A stretch of DNA of 64,000 bases. It comes from Neorhizobium sp. Its GTDB lineage: Bacteria > Pseudomonadota > Alphaproteobacteria > Rhizobiales > Rhizobiaceae. Position 1 is the stretch's first letter. The number at the start of each line of letters is the position of its first letter. Of this stretch, positions 54,622 through 63,306 are shown in pieces. The notes under the pieces are model-generated. The model made no database searches and was not told the DNA's origin. It worked only from the letters and a program-made list of their open reading frames with translations. Both the position numbers and the translations under genes were made by a program. The DNA lies in the NCBI GenBank assembly GCA_028283725.1, contig JAPWKC010000004.1, forward strand, positions 1,054,001-1,118,000, given 5' to 3'.

Positions 54622-56553
54622 ATGAACGAGCGTGACGAGTTGCTCCACATCGAAGGACTGAATGTCTCCTTCCCTGTGATGGGCGGCGCAATTCACGCCG
54701 TGAAGGATTTCAGCATGCGGCTGCGACCCGGCAAGGTCACGGCGCTCGTCGGTGAATCCGGTTCGGGAAAGTCGGCGCTCGGTCGTGCCATCATGGGCAT
54801 CGAGACGGATACCGCACGGATTTCCGGCAAGGCGATCTTCAAGGATCCGGCGATGGGGTCGCCCGATGGGCAACCGGTCGATCTGATCGCGCTGCCGCGC
54901 GACGGACGCCAGATCCGCGGCATTCGCGGCAAGCGGATCGGGATGATCTTCCAGGAGCCGATGACCTCGTTCTCGCCGCTCCACACGATCGGCAACCAGA
55001 TCGAGGAAAACCTCAAGATCCATACCTTGAAAAGCCCTAGGGAACGGCGCGAGGCGAGCGAGGAAATGCTTGGTCTCGTCGGGTTCGACAATCCGGGCCG
55101 TGTGTTCGACATGTATCCTTTCGAGCTTTCAGGCGGCATGCGGCAGCGTGCGATGATCGCCATGGCGCTGATCTGCCGGCCGGCGCTGCTGATCGCCGAC
55201 GAGCCGACGACGGCGCTCGACGTCACCATCCAGGCGCAGATCCTCAAGCTCCTGCAGGAATTGCAGTCGCAGCTCAACATGGCCATGCTCCTGATCACCC
55301 ACGATCTCGGCGTCGTCGCCAGCATGGCCGACGAGGTGGTGGTGATCTATCGCGGCGAAGTGATGGAGGCGGGAACCGCCGACGATATTTTCCGCAATCC
55401 GCAACATCCCTATACGAAGGGCCTGATGGCCGCCGTGCCGGATTTCGACCGGCCGCGCAGCGAACGTCTGAAGCCGTTGCGCGAAATCAGCGTCGATACG
55501 GCCGGACTGATGGCAGGGCGGGCGAAGGCGGAAAGCATCGCCGCACAGCCGGCCAAGGAGCCGGTGAAGCGGTCGGATATCCTTCTGTCGATCAACCATG
55601 TGACGAAATCGTTTGCCGCCAAGCGCGAGATCGGCTTCGGCCTGAAACCCGTCGCCCGCGCGATCGCGGTCAATGACGTGTCCTTCGATATCCGCCGCGG
55701 CGAGACGCTCGGTCTCGTCGGTGAAAGCGGCTGCGGCAAGACCACGCTGTCGAAGATCCTGATGCGCGGGCTGACGGCCGATAGTGGCGCCGTCGTCTAC
55801 GAAGGCGACAGCGGCCCTATCGATGTGCTTCAGGCCGAAGGCGAGGAACTGCAAAACCTCAGAACCAAGATCCAGATGGTGTTTCAGGACCCGGTCTCGT
55901 CGCTGTCGCCGCGCATGACGGTGAGCAATATCGTACGCGAGCCGCTGGACATCCATGGCCGCGGCGACATGAAGAAGCGGCAGGCGATCGTGCGCAAGCT
56001 GCTTCATGCGGTCGGCATGCCCGAGCACGCGCTGATGCGCTACCCGCACAGCTTTTCCGGCGGCCAGCGGCAGCGTATCGGCATCGCCCGCTCGCTGGCG
56101 CTTGGGCCGGATCTTCTGATCTGCGACGAGCCGGTCTCGGCGCTCGACGTGTCGATCCAGGCGCAGATCCTCAATCTGATGAAGGACCTGAAGGACGAAC
56201 TTGGGCTCACCTACCTGTTCATCTCGCACAATCTCGCCGTCATCAACTACATGGCCGACAGGGTAGCGGTGATGTATGCCGGACGGATCGTCGAGATGGG
56301 TCCCTGCGAGACGATCATGCGCGCGCCCGTTCACCCCTATACGAAGCGGCTTCTGGCCGCCGTGCCGCTTCCAAGCCTCGACCACAAGCTCGATTTCGCC
56401 GCAGCCGGTGAATCCAGCGCCAAGGTGAAGAAGGTCTGGGGCAAGCAGTTCCTCGATGAAGGCGATACCGCCAATCTGGCGCATGTCGATCTTGGCGGCG
56501 GCCATGTGGTGCTTGCCAGACACAATGTCGATGCACGGGAGCTCGTCCCATGA
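54622..56553 (+). CDS. Dual-ATPase subunit of a peptide-type ABC importer
   Basis: A 643-residue fusion of two OppD/DppD-OppF/DppF-like ATPases. The first: Walker A GESGSGKS, signature LSGGMRQRAMIAMAL, Walker B LLIADEPTTALDV. The second: GESGCGKTT, FSGGQRQRIGIARSLAL, LLICDEPVSALDV. Each ends in the oligopeptide-transporter C-terminal tail (YTKGLMAAVP, YTKRLLAAVP). It powers the two permeases downstream. The ATG at 54622 has GGAAAG at 7 bases. Stop overlaps the next start. Confidence 0.92.
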   Translation: MNERDELLHIEGLNVSFPVMGGAIHAVKDFSMRLRPGKVTALVGESGSGKSALGRAIMGIETDTARISGKAIFKDPAMGSPDGQPVDLIALPRDGRQIRGIRGKRIGMIFQEPMTSFSPLHTIGNQIEENLKIHTLKSPRERREASEEMLGLVGFDNPGRVFDMYPFELSGGMRQRAMIAMALICRPALLIADEPTTALDVTIQAQILKLLQELQSQLNMAMLLITHDLGVVASMADEVVVIYRGEVMEAGTADDIFRNPQHPYTKGLMAAVPDFDRPRSERLKPLREISVDTAGLMAGRAKAESIAAQPAKEPVKRSDILLSINHVTKSFAAKREIGFGLKPVARAIAVNDVSFDIRRGETLGLVGESGCGKTTLSKILMRGLTADSGAVVYEGDSGPIDVLQAEGEELQNLRTKIQMVFQDPVSSLSPRMTVSNIVREPLDIHGRGDMKKRQAIVRKLLHAVGMPEHALMRYPHSFSGGQRQRIGIARSLALGPDLLICDEPVSALDVSIQAQILNLMKDLKDELGLTYLFISHNLAVINYMADRVAVMYAGRIVEMGPCETIMRAPVHPYTKRLLAAVPLPSLDHKLDFAAAGESSAKVKKVWGKQFLDEGDTANLAHVDLGGGHVVLARHNVDARELVP

Positions 56554-58502
56554 GCAATCAGCCGAAGACGAGCGGACCGATGATCACCCGACGCCATACG
56601 CTGGCGCTTCTTGCCGCAACCGCCGCAGCGCCCCGCCTCGCCTTTGGCGCTGCGGCATCGCCGATGAGTTTTTCGGAATCGCCCTATGTGGCGAAGATCG
56701 AAGGCGAAAAGCCTTTGCCGCCGGTCTCCGAGCGTCTGCCGAAGACACCGCGCGTGCTCAACCTCTCCGGTATGGGCCGCGAGGCCGGCACGTTCGGCGG
56801 CGATATCAGGATGATGATCGGCGGCCAGCGCGACATCCGCTATATCCCGATCTTCTGCTACAACCGGCTCGTCTCCTATAACGACCAGTTCAAGCTGGAA
56901 GCCGATATTCTCGAAAGCTTCGAGGTGGAGAACGAACGGGTCTTCACCTTCCGCATCCGCGAAGGGCACAAGTGGTCGGACGGCACGCCGTTCACCTCTG
57001 AAGACTTCCGCTATGTCTGGCAGGACGTGTTCCACGAGAAGAAGCTGGCGCGCGGCGGCCCGCCGGCGACGCTTCTGATCAACGGCAAGGCACCGAAATT
57101 CGAAGTCGTCGATGAATTGACCGTACGCTACAGCTGGGATGATCCGAACCCGGATTTCCTCGCCGATCTCGCCTCGCCCTCGCCGACGCGCATCTGGTTT
57201 CCGGCGCAATATCTCAAGCAGTTCCACGCCCGCTACCAGACCGAGGAAATGCTGGCGCAATATATCAAGAAGTACCGGGTTCAGGACTGGGGCGCGCTGC
57301 ATCAGTTCATGTCGCGCACCGTGCGGCCCGAGAACCCCAGCCTGCCGACGCTCGATGCCTGGCGCAACCGCACCGCACCGCCGGCCGAGCAGTTCGTCTT
57401 CGAGCGCAATCCCTATTATCACCGGGTCGATGAGAAAGGGCAGCAGCTTCCCTATGTCGACCGGGTGATCCTCGGCATCAGTTCGGCCGATCTCATTCCC
57501 GCCAAGACCGGCACCGGCGAGGCCGACCTTCAAGTCACCAATCTCGACTTTGCCGACTACACATTTCTGAAAAGTGCCGAAAAGCGCTATCCGATCAATG
57601 TCGATCTGTGGAAGCAGATCCAGGGGTCGCGTATCGCGCTTGTGCCCAATCTCAACTGCAAGGACGAGGGCTGGCGCAAGGTGGTGCAGGACGTGCGCTT
57701 CCGCCGGGCGCTGTCGCTTGCGATCGACCGCACCGAGATCAACAAGGCGGTATTCTACGGCCTTGCCAAGGAGAGCGCGAATACGGTTCTGCCCGACAGC
57801 CCGCTGTTCAAGCCCGAATATCGCGATGCCTGGGCGATCCGCGACGTGGGGGCGGCAAACTCGCTTCTCGATGCCGCAGGCCTTCTCATGGACGACGAGA
57901 CGGGCTTCCGTACCCTGCCGGACGGGCGGCCGCTGACCATCGTCGTGGAAAGCGCCGGCGACAACAGTTTCCAGGCCGACGTGCTGGAACTGGTGACCGA
58001 CCATTTCCGCGATATCGGCGTGAAGATCTTCACCCATGTCACCGACAAGGAGCTGATGCGCCGGCGGCTGAAGGGCGGCGACACCGTCATGGCCGTGTGG
58101 AACGGTCTCGACAACGGCGTGCCGACCGCCGACATGTCACCGAAGGAGCTGGCGCCAACCAGCGACGACCAGCTGCAATGGCCCGTCTGGGGCCTGCATG
58201 CCATGTCCGTCGGCACCGACGGCCATCCGCCCGACCTGCCGGAAGCTATCGCGCTTCTGAAGATGATGCATGAATGGCGCGACGCGATCGACGCCGATGC
58301 ACGGACCGAAATCTGGCACCGGATGCTGTCGCTGTTCACCGACCAGGTGTTCACGATTGGCATCGTCAATTCGGCGCTGCAACCGGTCGTGCGGGCGCGA
58401 CGCCTGAAGAACGTGCCGGAGAAGGCGCTCTACGGCTTCGATCCGACATCCTATCTCGGCGTCTATATGCCGGACACGTTCTGGTTCGAAGGGGGCGCCT
58501 GA
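56550..58502 (+). CDS. Tat-exported ABC importer substrate-binding protein (SBP_bac_5)
   Basis: A 650-residue solute-binding protein. A twin-arginine-like signal (ITRRHTLALLAATAA) precedes the mature part. The family core is FRIREGHKWSDGTPFTSEDFRYVWQDV and VRFRRALSLAIDRTEINKAVFYG. At 650 residues it is longer than usual oligopeptide-binding proteins (about 540). Ligand unknown: peptide, glycoside or opine-like. The start ATG overlaps the upstream stop. Confidence 0.88.
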   Translation: MSNQPKTSGPMITRRHTLALLAATAAAPRLAFGAAASPMSFSESPYVAKIEGEKPLPPVSERLPKTPRVLNLSGMGREAGTFGGDIRMMIGGQRDIRYIPIFCYNRLVSYNDQFKLEADILESFEVENERVFTFRIREGHKWSDGTPFTSEDFRYVWQDVFHEKKLARGGPPATLLINGKAPKFEVVDELTVRYSWDDPNPDFLADLASPSPTRIWFPAQYLKQFHARYQTEEMLAQYIKKYRVQDWGALHQFMSRTVRPENPSLPTLDAWRNRTAPPAEQFVFERNPYYHRVDEKGQQLPYVDRVILGISSADLIPAKTGTGEADLQVTNLDFADYTFLKSAEKRYPINVDLWKQIQGSRIALVPNLNCKDEGWRKVVQDVRFRRALSLAIDRTEINKAVFYGLAKESANTVLPDSPLFKPEYRDAWAIRDVGAANSLLDAAGLLMDDETGFRTLPDGRPLTIVVESAGDNSFQADVLELVTDHFRDIGVKIFTHVTDKELMRRRLKGGDTVMAVWNGLDNGVPTADMSPKELAPTSDDQLQWPVWGLHAMSVGTDGHPPDLPEAIALLKMMHEWRDAIDADARTEIWHRMLSLFTDQVFTIGIVNSALQPVVRARRLKNVPEKALYGFDPTSYLGVYMPDTFWFEGGA

Positions 58503-58503
58503 G

Positions 58504-59502
58504 ATGCTGCGCTACATCCTGTGGCGGATCATGATGATGATCCCGACGCTGATCCTGATCTCGATGCTGGTGTTCACCATCATCAACCTGCCGCCCGGCG
58601 ACTATTTCGAAAGCTATGTGGAGCAGCTGCGCGCCATCGGCGAAAAGGCCGACCTGGCCGAAATCGCCGAACTGCGCGCCCGCTACGGCTTCGACCAACC
58701 CGAACCGGTGCGCTACCTGCACTGGGTGCTCGGCATGCTGCATGGCGATTTCGGCTATTCGTTCGAATATCGTCTGCCGGTCTCGGCGGTCGTCGGCGAC
58801 CGCATCTGGCTCACCATCCTCGTGTCCGTGATCACCATCATCGTCACCTGGGTCATCGCGTTTCCGATCGGCGTCTATTCGGCCACGCATCAGTATAGCT
58901 GGGGTGATTACGGACTGACGCTGCTCGGCCTGCTCGGCGTCGCCGTGCCGAATTTCGTGCTGGCTCTGATCCTGATGTATTTCGCCAATATCTGGTTCGG
59001 GATCTCGATCGGCCATATCATGGATCCGCAATTCCTGTCGGAGCCGATGAGCTGGGCGAAGACGAAATCGATCCTCGAACATATCTGGATCCCGGTCATC
59101 ATCATCGGCACTGCGGGCACCGCCGGCATGGTGCGGCGCCTGCGCGCCAACCTGCTCGACGAATTGCACAAGCAATATGTGATGACGGCGCGCGCCAAGG
59201 GTCTGCACCCGTTCAAGGTGCTGGTCAAATATCCGCTCAGAATGTCGCTCAACTTCTTCATTTCCGATATCGGTTCGATCCTGCCGGCCGTCATTTCCGG
59301 GGCAGAGATCACGGCCGTCGTCCTGTCGCTCGAAACGACCGGGCCGATGCTGATCCGGGCATTGCAGAGCCAGGACATGTATCTCGCCGGCTCGTTCCTG
59401 ATGTTCCTGAGCTTTCTCACCGTGATCGGCGTGCTGATCTCCGATATCGCACTTGCCATGTTCGATCCGCGCATCAGATTGCGCGGCGGGAGAACGAAAT
59501 GA
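58504..59502 (+). CDS. ABC importer permease, OppB/DppB type
   Basis: A 332-residue inner-membrane permease with six helices. It begins LRYILWRIMMMIPTLILISMLVF; the coupling region is QYVMTARAKGLHPFKVLVKYPLRMSLN, followed by PAVISGAEI. It pairs with the next permease. The start is one base after the substrate-binding protein stop. Confidence 0.9.
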   Translation: MLRYILWRIMMMIPTLILISMLVFTIINLPPGDYFESYVEQLRAIGEKADLAEIAELRARYGFDQPEPVRYLHWVLGMLHGDFGYSFEYRLPVSAVVGDRIWLTILVSVITIIVTWVIAFPIGVYSATHQYSWGDYGLTLLGLLGVAVPNFVLALILMYFANIWFGISIGHIMDPQFLSEPMSWAKTKSILEHIWIPVIIIGTAGTAGMVRRLRANLLDELHKQYVMTARAKGLHPFKVLVKYPLRMSLNFFISDIGSILPAVISGAEITAVVLSLETTGPMLIRALQSQDMYLAGSFLMFLSFLTVIGVLISDIALAMFDPRIRLRGGRTK

Positions 59503-60674
59503 CCGCTGTCACCACCCGCGATCCGGATGCGCTCGCGCATTTCGTCCATCAGGGCGCTTTCGACCCCTATGCGGCGGAAGCCGGCATTGGCGGCTCCTCG
59601 GCGATCAACGAGGCGTCGCAACTGAAACTGATGTGGATCCGCTTCAAGCGCCACAAGCTGGCACTGATTTCCGGCATCCTGATCATTCTCACCTATATCG
59701 CCATTCTCTTCGTCGAGTTCCTGGCACCCTATACGGTGCATACGCGCAACGTCGATTCCATCTATTCGCCGCCGCAGCAGGTCCACCTGTTCGATCAGGG
59801 CAAGTTCGTCGGGCCGTTCGTCTACGGCCAGAAGATGGAACTGGACATGACGACGCTGCGCCGCGTCTATACCGACGATACGAACGACGTGCAGAAGCTG
59901 CGCTTCTTCTGCCAGGGCAGACCCTATCATTTCTGGGGCATGATCGAGGGCAGCACGCATCTCGTCTGCCCGGCCGAGGGCGGACACATGTATCTGCTCG
60001 GCACCGACCGGCTCGGCCGCGACGTGCTTTCGCGCATCATCTACGGCGCACGCATTTCGATGACGATCGGCCTTCTCGGGGTGACGACCAGCTTCATCCT
60101 CGGCATCGTCATCGGCGGCATTGCCGGCTATTGGGGCGGCTGGTTCGATCTCGTCGTGCAGCGCGTCATCGAGGTCCTGCATTCGATCCCGCATATTCCG
60201 CTGTGGCTGGCGCTTGCCGCCGTGATGCCGGCGGACTGGAGCCCGCTGCTCATCTATCTCGGCATCATCTTCATTCTCGGGCTTCTCGACTGGACGAACC
60301 TGGCGCGCGCCGTGCGTTCCAAACTTTTGTCCTTGCGTGAAGAGGACTATGTGCTGGCCGCGCAGCTGATGGGTGCCGGCAGCACCCGCATCATCGGTCG
60401 TCACCTCATTCCGGGCTTCATGTCGCACCTTATCGCCAGCGCGACCCTGACGATCCCCGGCATGATCCTCGGAGAGACGACCTTGAGCTTCCTCGGGCTT
60501 GGCCTTCGCCCGCCGATCACGAGCTGGGGCGTGCTGCTCACGGAAGCGCGAGGTGTGAGTATCATCGCGCTTTATCCATGGCTGCTGTTGCCGGTGGTCC
60601 CCGTTATTTTCGTCATCCTCGCCTTCAATTTTCTCGGCGACGGTCTTAGAGATGCAGCAGATCCTTACAAGTAA
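59499..60674 (+). CDS. ABC importer permease, OppC/DppC type, with a large extracytoplasmic insert
   Basis: A 391-residue permease. The N-terminal OppC segment and first helix (LALISGILIILTYIAILFVEF) are followed by about 100 residues facing the periplasm before the usual GTDRLGRDVLSRIIYGARISM; the coupling motif is DYVLAAQLMGAGSTRIIGRHLIPGF. The insert (about residues 75-170) is longer than in DppC and may contact the long binding protein. It overlaps the previous gene by four bases. Confidence 0.9.
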   Translation: MTAVTTRDPDALAHFVHQGAFDPYAAEAGIGGSSAINEASQLKLMWIRFKRHKLALISGILIILTYIAILFVEFLAPYTVHTRNVDSIYSPPQQVHLFDQGKFVGPFVYGQKMELDMTTLRRVYTDDTNDVQKLRFFCQGRPYHFWGMIEGSTHLVCPAEGGHMYLLGTDRLGRDVLSRIIYGARISMTIGLLGVTTSFILGIVIGGIAGYWGGWFDLVVQRVIEVLHSIPHIPLWLALAAVMPADWSPLLIYLGIIFILGLLDWTNLARAVRSKLLSLREEDYVLAAQLMGAGSTRIIGRHLIPGFMSHLIASATLTIPGMILGETTLSFLGLGLRPPITSWGVLLTEARGVSIIALYPWLLLPVVPVIFVILAFNFLGDGLRDAADPYK

Positions 60675-60769
60675 GGTCAGCGGGTCGCATGGATCGCCGT
60701 GGCCTTTCTCCGCGACAGCCGCGGATAGACCTGTCTGAGAAGGCGTTAGAATTTTTGGAGAAAGAGGGC

Positions 60770-62023
60770 ATGTCGCGACACCTTGGGAACGCCCGCATCC
60801 TGATGTACAGCCATGACACGTTCGGGCTCGGCCATTTGCGCCGCTGTCGCACGATCGCGCATTCGCTCGTCGAAAACTACCGCGGCCTCAACGTGCTGAT
60901 CATTTCCGGCGCGACGATCGCCGGTGCCTTCGACTACAGAGCGCGCGTCGATTTCGTGAAGATCCCGAGCGTGATCAAGCTGCGCAACGGCGAATACACG
61001 TCGATGGACCAGCATATCGACCTGCAGGAAACGATGAAGATGCGCCAATCGATCATCCGCCACACGGCGGAGACGTTCGAGCCCGACATCTTCATCATCG
61101 ACAAGGAACCGCTTGGGCTGCGCGGCGAGGTGGAAGAGACGCTCACCTACCTCAAGACGCACGGCACGACGCTGGTGCTCGGCCTGCGCGACGTGATGGA
61201 CGCCCCTCACCTGCTCGAAGCGGAATGGCAGCGTCACGATACGCTCGGCAAGATCGAGCAGTTCTACGACGATATCTGGATCTACGGCCCACCGGATTTC
61301 TACGACCCGCTGACCGGCCTCGACGTGTCGGCCAAGGTGCGCTCCAAGATGCGGTTCGTCGGCTTCCTGCAGCGCAAGATTTCCGGCGATGCGCAAGCCC
61401 AGGCACAAGCACACGCGCAGGCTCAGGCTTCGGCCAATGCACCGGCCGGCGCCGGTGACGGGTCCGACTACCTGCTGGTGACGACCGGCGGCGGTGGCGA
61501 CGGCGCCAGCCTCGTGGAGGACGTCATCAACGCCTACAAGGCCGACCCGACCCTGACGGCCAAGGCGATGATCGTGCTCGGCCCCTATATGCCCGGCGAG
61601 CAGCGCGCCGCCTTTACCGAGGCCTGCAAGGAAGTGCCGCAGCTCGACGTCATCGAATTCGACAACCGCATGGAAGACCGTATCGCCGGCGCCAAGGCGG
61701 TGATCGCCATGGGCGGCTACAATACCTATTGCGAGATCCTGTCCTTCGACAAGCCGGCTTTGATCGTGCCGCGCACCCAGCCGCGCGAGGAGCAATCGAT
61801 CCGGGCGCACAGGGCGGCCGAACTCGGGCTCGTGGATGTTCTGGCGGCTGAAGAAGCCTGCGACAGCCTCAAATTCGCCGCAGCGATCAAGGCACTTCTG
61901 ACACGTGATCCGCCATCGGTCAGCGCGCCCGGCATGCATCTCGAGGGGTTGACGAACATCACGCAGATCGTAGACGAGTGGCTGCAGCATAAAGGCCACC
62001 AGCTTACCGTGGCCAAGGCTTGA
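60770..62023 (+). CDS. MurG-like glycosyltransferase (COG4671 type)
   Basis: A 417-residue GT-B-like protein. The N-terminus ARILMYSHDTFGLGHLRRCRTIAHSL and the C-terminal donor domain (LLVTTGGGGDGASLVED, then AMGGYNTYCEILSFDKPALIVPRTQPREEQ) match COG4671 predicted glycosyltransferases. An Ala/Gln/His-rich low-complexity insert (about residues 207-224) separates the halves. The ATG at 60770 has GAGGGC nearby; the ATG at 60689 would add 27 residues with rare AT-rich codons and is less likely. It begins 95 bases after the importer operon on the same strand. Confidence 0.82.
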   Translation: MSRHLGNARILMYSHDTFGLGHLRRCRTIAHSLVENYRGLNVLIISGATIAGAFDYRARVDFVKIPSVIKLRNGEYTSMDQHIDLQETMKMRQSIIRHTAETFEPDIFIIDKEPLGLRGEVEETLTYLKTHGTTLVLGLRDVMDAPHLLEAEWQRHDTLGKIEQFYDDIWIYGPPDFYDPLTGLDVSAKVRSKMRFVGFLQRKISGDAQAQAQAHAQAQASANAPAGAGDGSDYLLVTTGGGGDGASLVEDVINAYKADPTLTAKAMIVLGPYMPGEQRAAFTEACKEVPQLDVIEFDNRMEDRIAGAKAVIAMGGYNTYCEILSFDKPALIVPRTQPREEQSIRAHRAAELGLVDVLAAEEACDSLKFAAAIKALLTRDPPSVSAPGMHLEGLTNITQIVDEWLQHKGHQLTVAKA

Positions 62024-62052
62024 AAGCAGGAACAGGTCCGGCCGGAATGACC

Positions 62053-63306
62053 ATGAAGAAGATACTGGTGCTTTTGAAGGGCTATCCGAGGCTTTCGGAA
62101 ACCTTCATCGCACAGGAATTGCTGGGGCTCGAGCGCGCCGGCTTCGAGCTGGAACTGGTCGCCATGCGCCGGCCGACCGACAAGAAGCGCCACCCCGTGC
62201 ATGACGAGATCAAGGCGCCGGTGCGCTATCTGCCGGAATATCTGCATCAGGAGCCGATCCGCGTCATCAAGGCGCTGATTTCAACCTCGCGCCTGCCGGG
62301 CTTCAAACGCGCCATTCAGGCGCTTGCCGAGGACTTCAAGCGTGATCGCTCGCGCAACCGCCTGCGGCGCTTCGGACAGGCTGCCGTGCTGGTGGCCGAA
62401 TGGCCCCGCGATGCCGGATGGCTGCATGTGCATTTCATCCACACACCGGCGGCCGTCGCCCGCTATGCCAGCCAGATCGGCTGCATGCCATGGACCGTTT
62501 CGGCGCATGCCAAGGATATCTGGACGTCCGAGGCCTGGGATCTCACGGACAAGCTTTCCGAGGCCCGCTGGGCCGTGACCTGTACCCGCGCCGGCTATGA
62601 GCGGCTGTCGTCATTGTCCGACCGGAAGAATGTGCATTTGAGCTATCACGGGCTCGATCTCGACCGGTTCCCGCCCTTCCTGCAGGACCGGCCACCGCGC
62701 GACGGTTCTGATGGTACCGATCCGATCCGCATCGTCAGCGTCGGCCGGGCCGTGAAGAAGAAGGGCTATGACGTGCTGCTGGCGGCACTTGCCCGCCTGC
62801 CCAAAGACATAGCCTGGACCTTTACCCATATCGGCGGCGGCGACGAGCTGAAGGGCTTGAAGGCGCAGGCCGAGACACTCGGCATTGCCGGCCGGATGAC
62901 CTGGAAGGGCGCGCTCGACCAGCGCGAGGTGCTCGAACATTACCGCACCAGCGATCTCTTTGCGCTTGCCTGCCGGATTACCGCCGATGGCGACCGGGAC
63001 GGGCTGCCCAACGTGCTGGTGGAGGCATCCAGCCAGGCATTGCCGATCGTCTCCACCGATATTTCCGGCATCGGCGAATTGTTCCGCAACGAGGAGAACG
63101 GCCTGCTCGTCGCGCCCGACAGTATCGACGCGCTCGCGGCAGCCCTTGAAAAGGCAATCCGCAACCCCGCCTTCCGCCGCAGGCTCGGCAAGACCGCCGA
63201 GCAAAAGGTGCGCACCCAGTTCGACTATCACAGCAGCATTGCCGATCTTGAGCGGCTGTTCGGCCAGAGCTTCGCCGAGCACGATGAAGAGGCCCGCAAT
63301 GTCTGA
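62053..63306 (+). CDS. GT4-type glycosyltransferase
   Basis: A 417-residue GT4 enzyme. The N-terminal domain begins MKKILVLLKGYPRLSETFIAQELLGLERAGF, the pattern seen in colanic-acid-type glycosyltransferases. The donor domain has ISVGRAVKKKGYDVLLAAL in similar form and DGDRDGLPNVLVEASSQALPIVSTDISGIGELF. It presumably extends the same glycan as its neighbours. The ATG at 62053 was chosen; 62047 and a TTG at 62020 are alternatives. The stop overlaps the next start by eight bases. Confidence 0.86.
   Translation: MKKILVLLKGYPRLSETFIAQELLGLERAGFELELVAMRRPTDKKRHPVHDEIKAPVRYLPEYLHQEPIRVIKALISTSRLPGFKRAIQALAEDFKRDRSRNRLRRFGQAAVLVAEWPRDAGWLHVHFIHTPAAVARYASQIGCMPWTVSAHAKDIWTSEAWDLTDKLSEARWAVTCTRAGYERLSSLSDRKNVHLSYHGLDLDRFPPFLQDRPPRDGSDGTDPIRIVSVGRAVKKKGYDVLLAALARLPKDIAWTFTHIGGGDELKGLKAQAETLGIAGRMTWKGALDQREVLEHYRTSDLFALACRITADGDRDGLPNVLVEASSQALPIVSTDISGIGELFRNEENGLLVAPDSIDALAAALEKAIRNPAFRRRLGKTAEQKVRTQFDYHSSIADLERLFGQSFAEHDEEARNV

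Noticed and set aside
54622-60674. Assigning the importer to dipeptides (dpp) or oligopeptides (opp)
   Set aside because: The ATPase fusion, long binding protein and permease insert do not match the standard systems, so a gene symbol would mislead.
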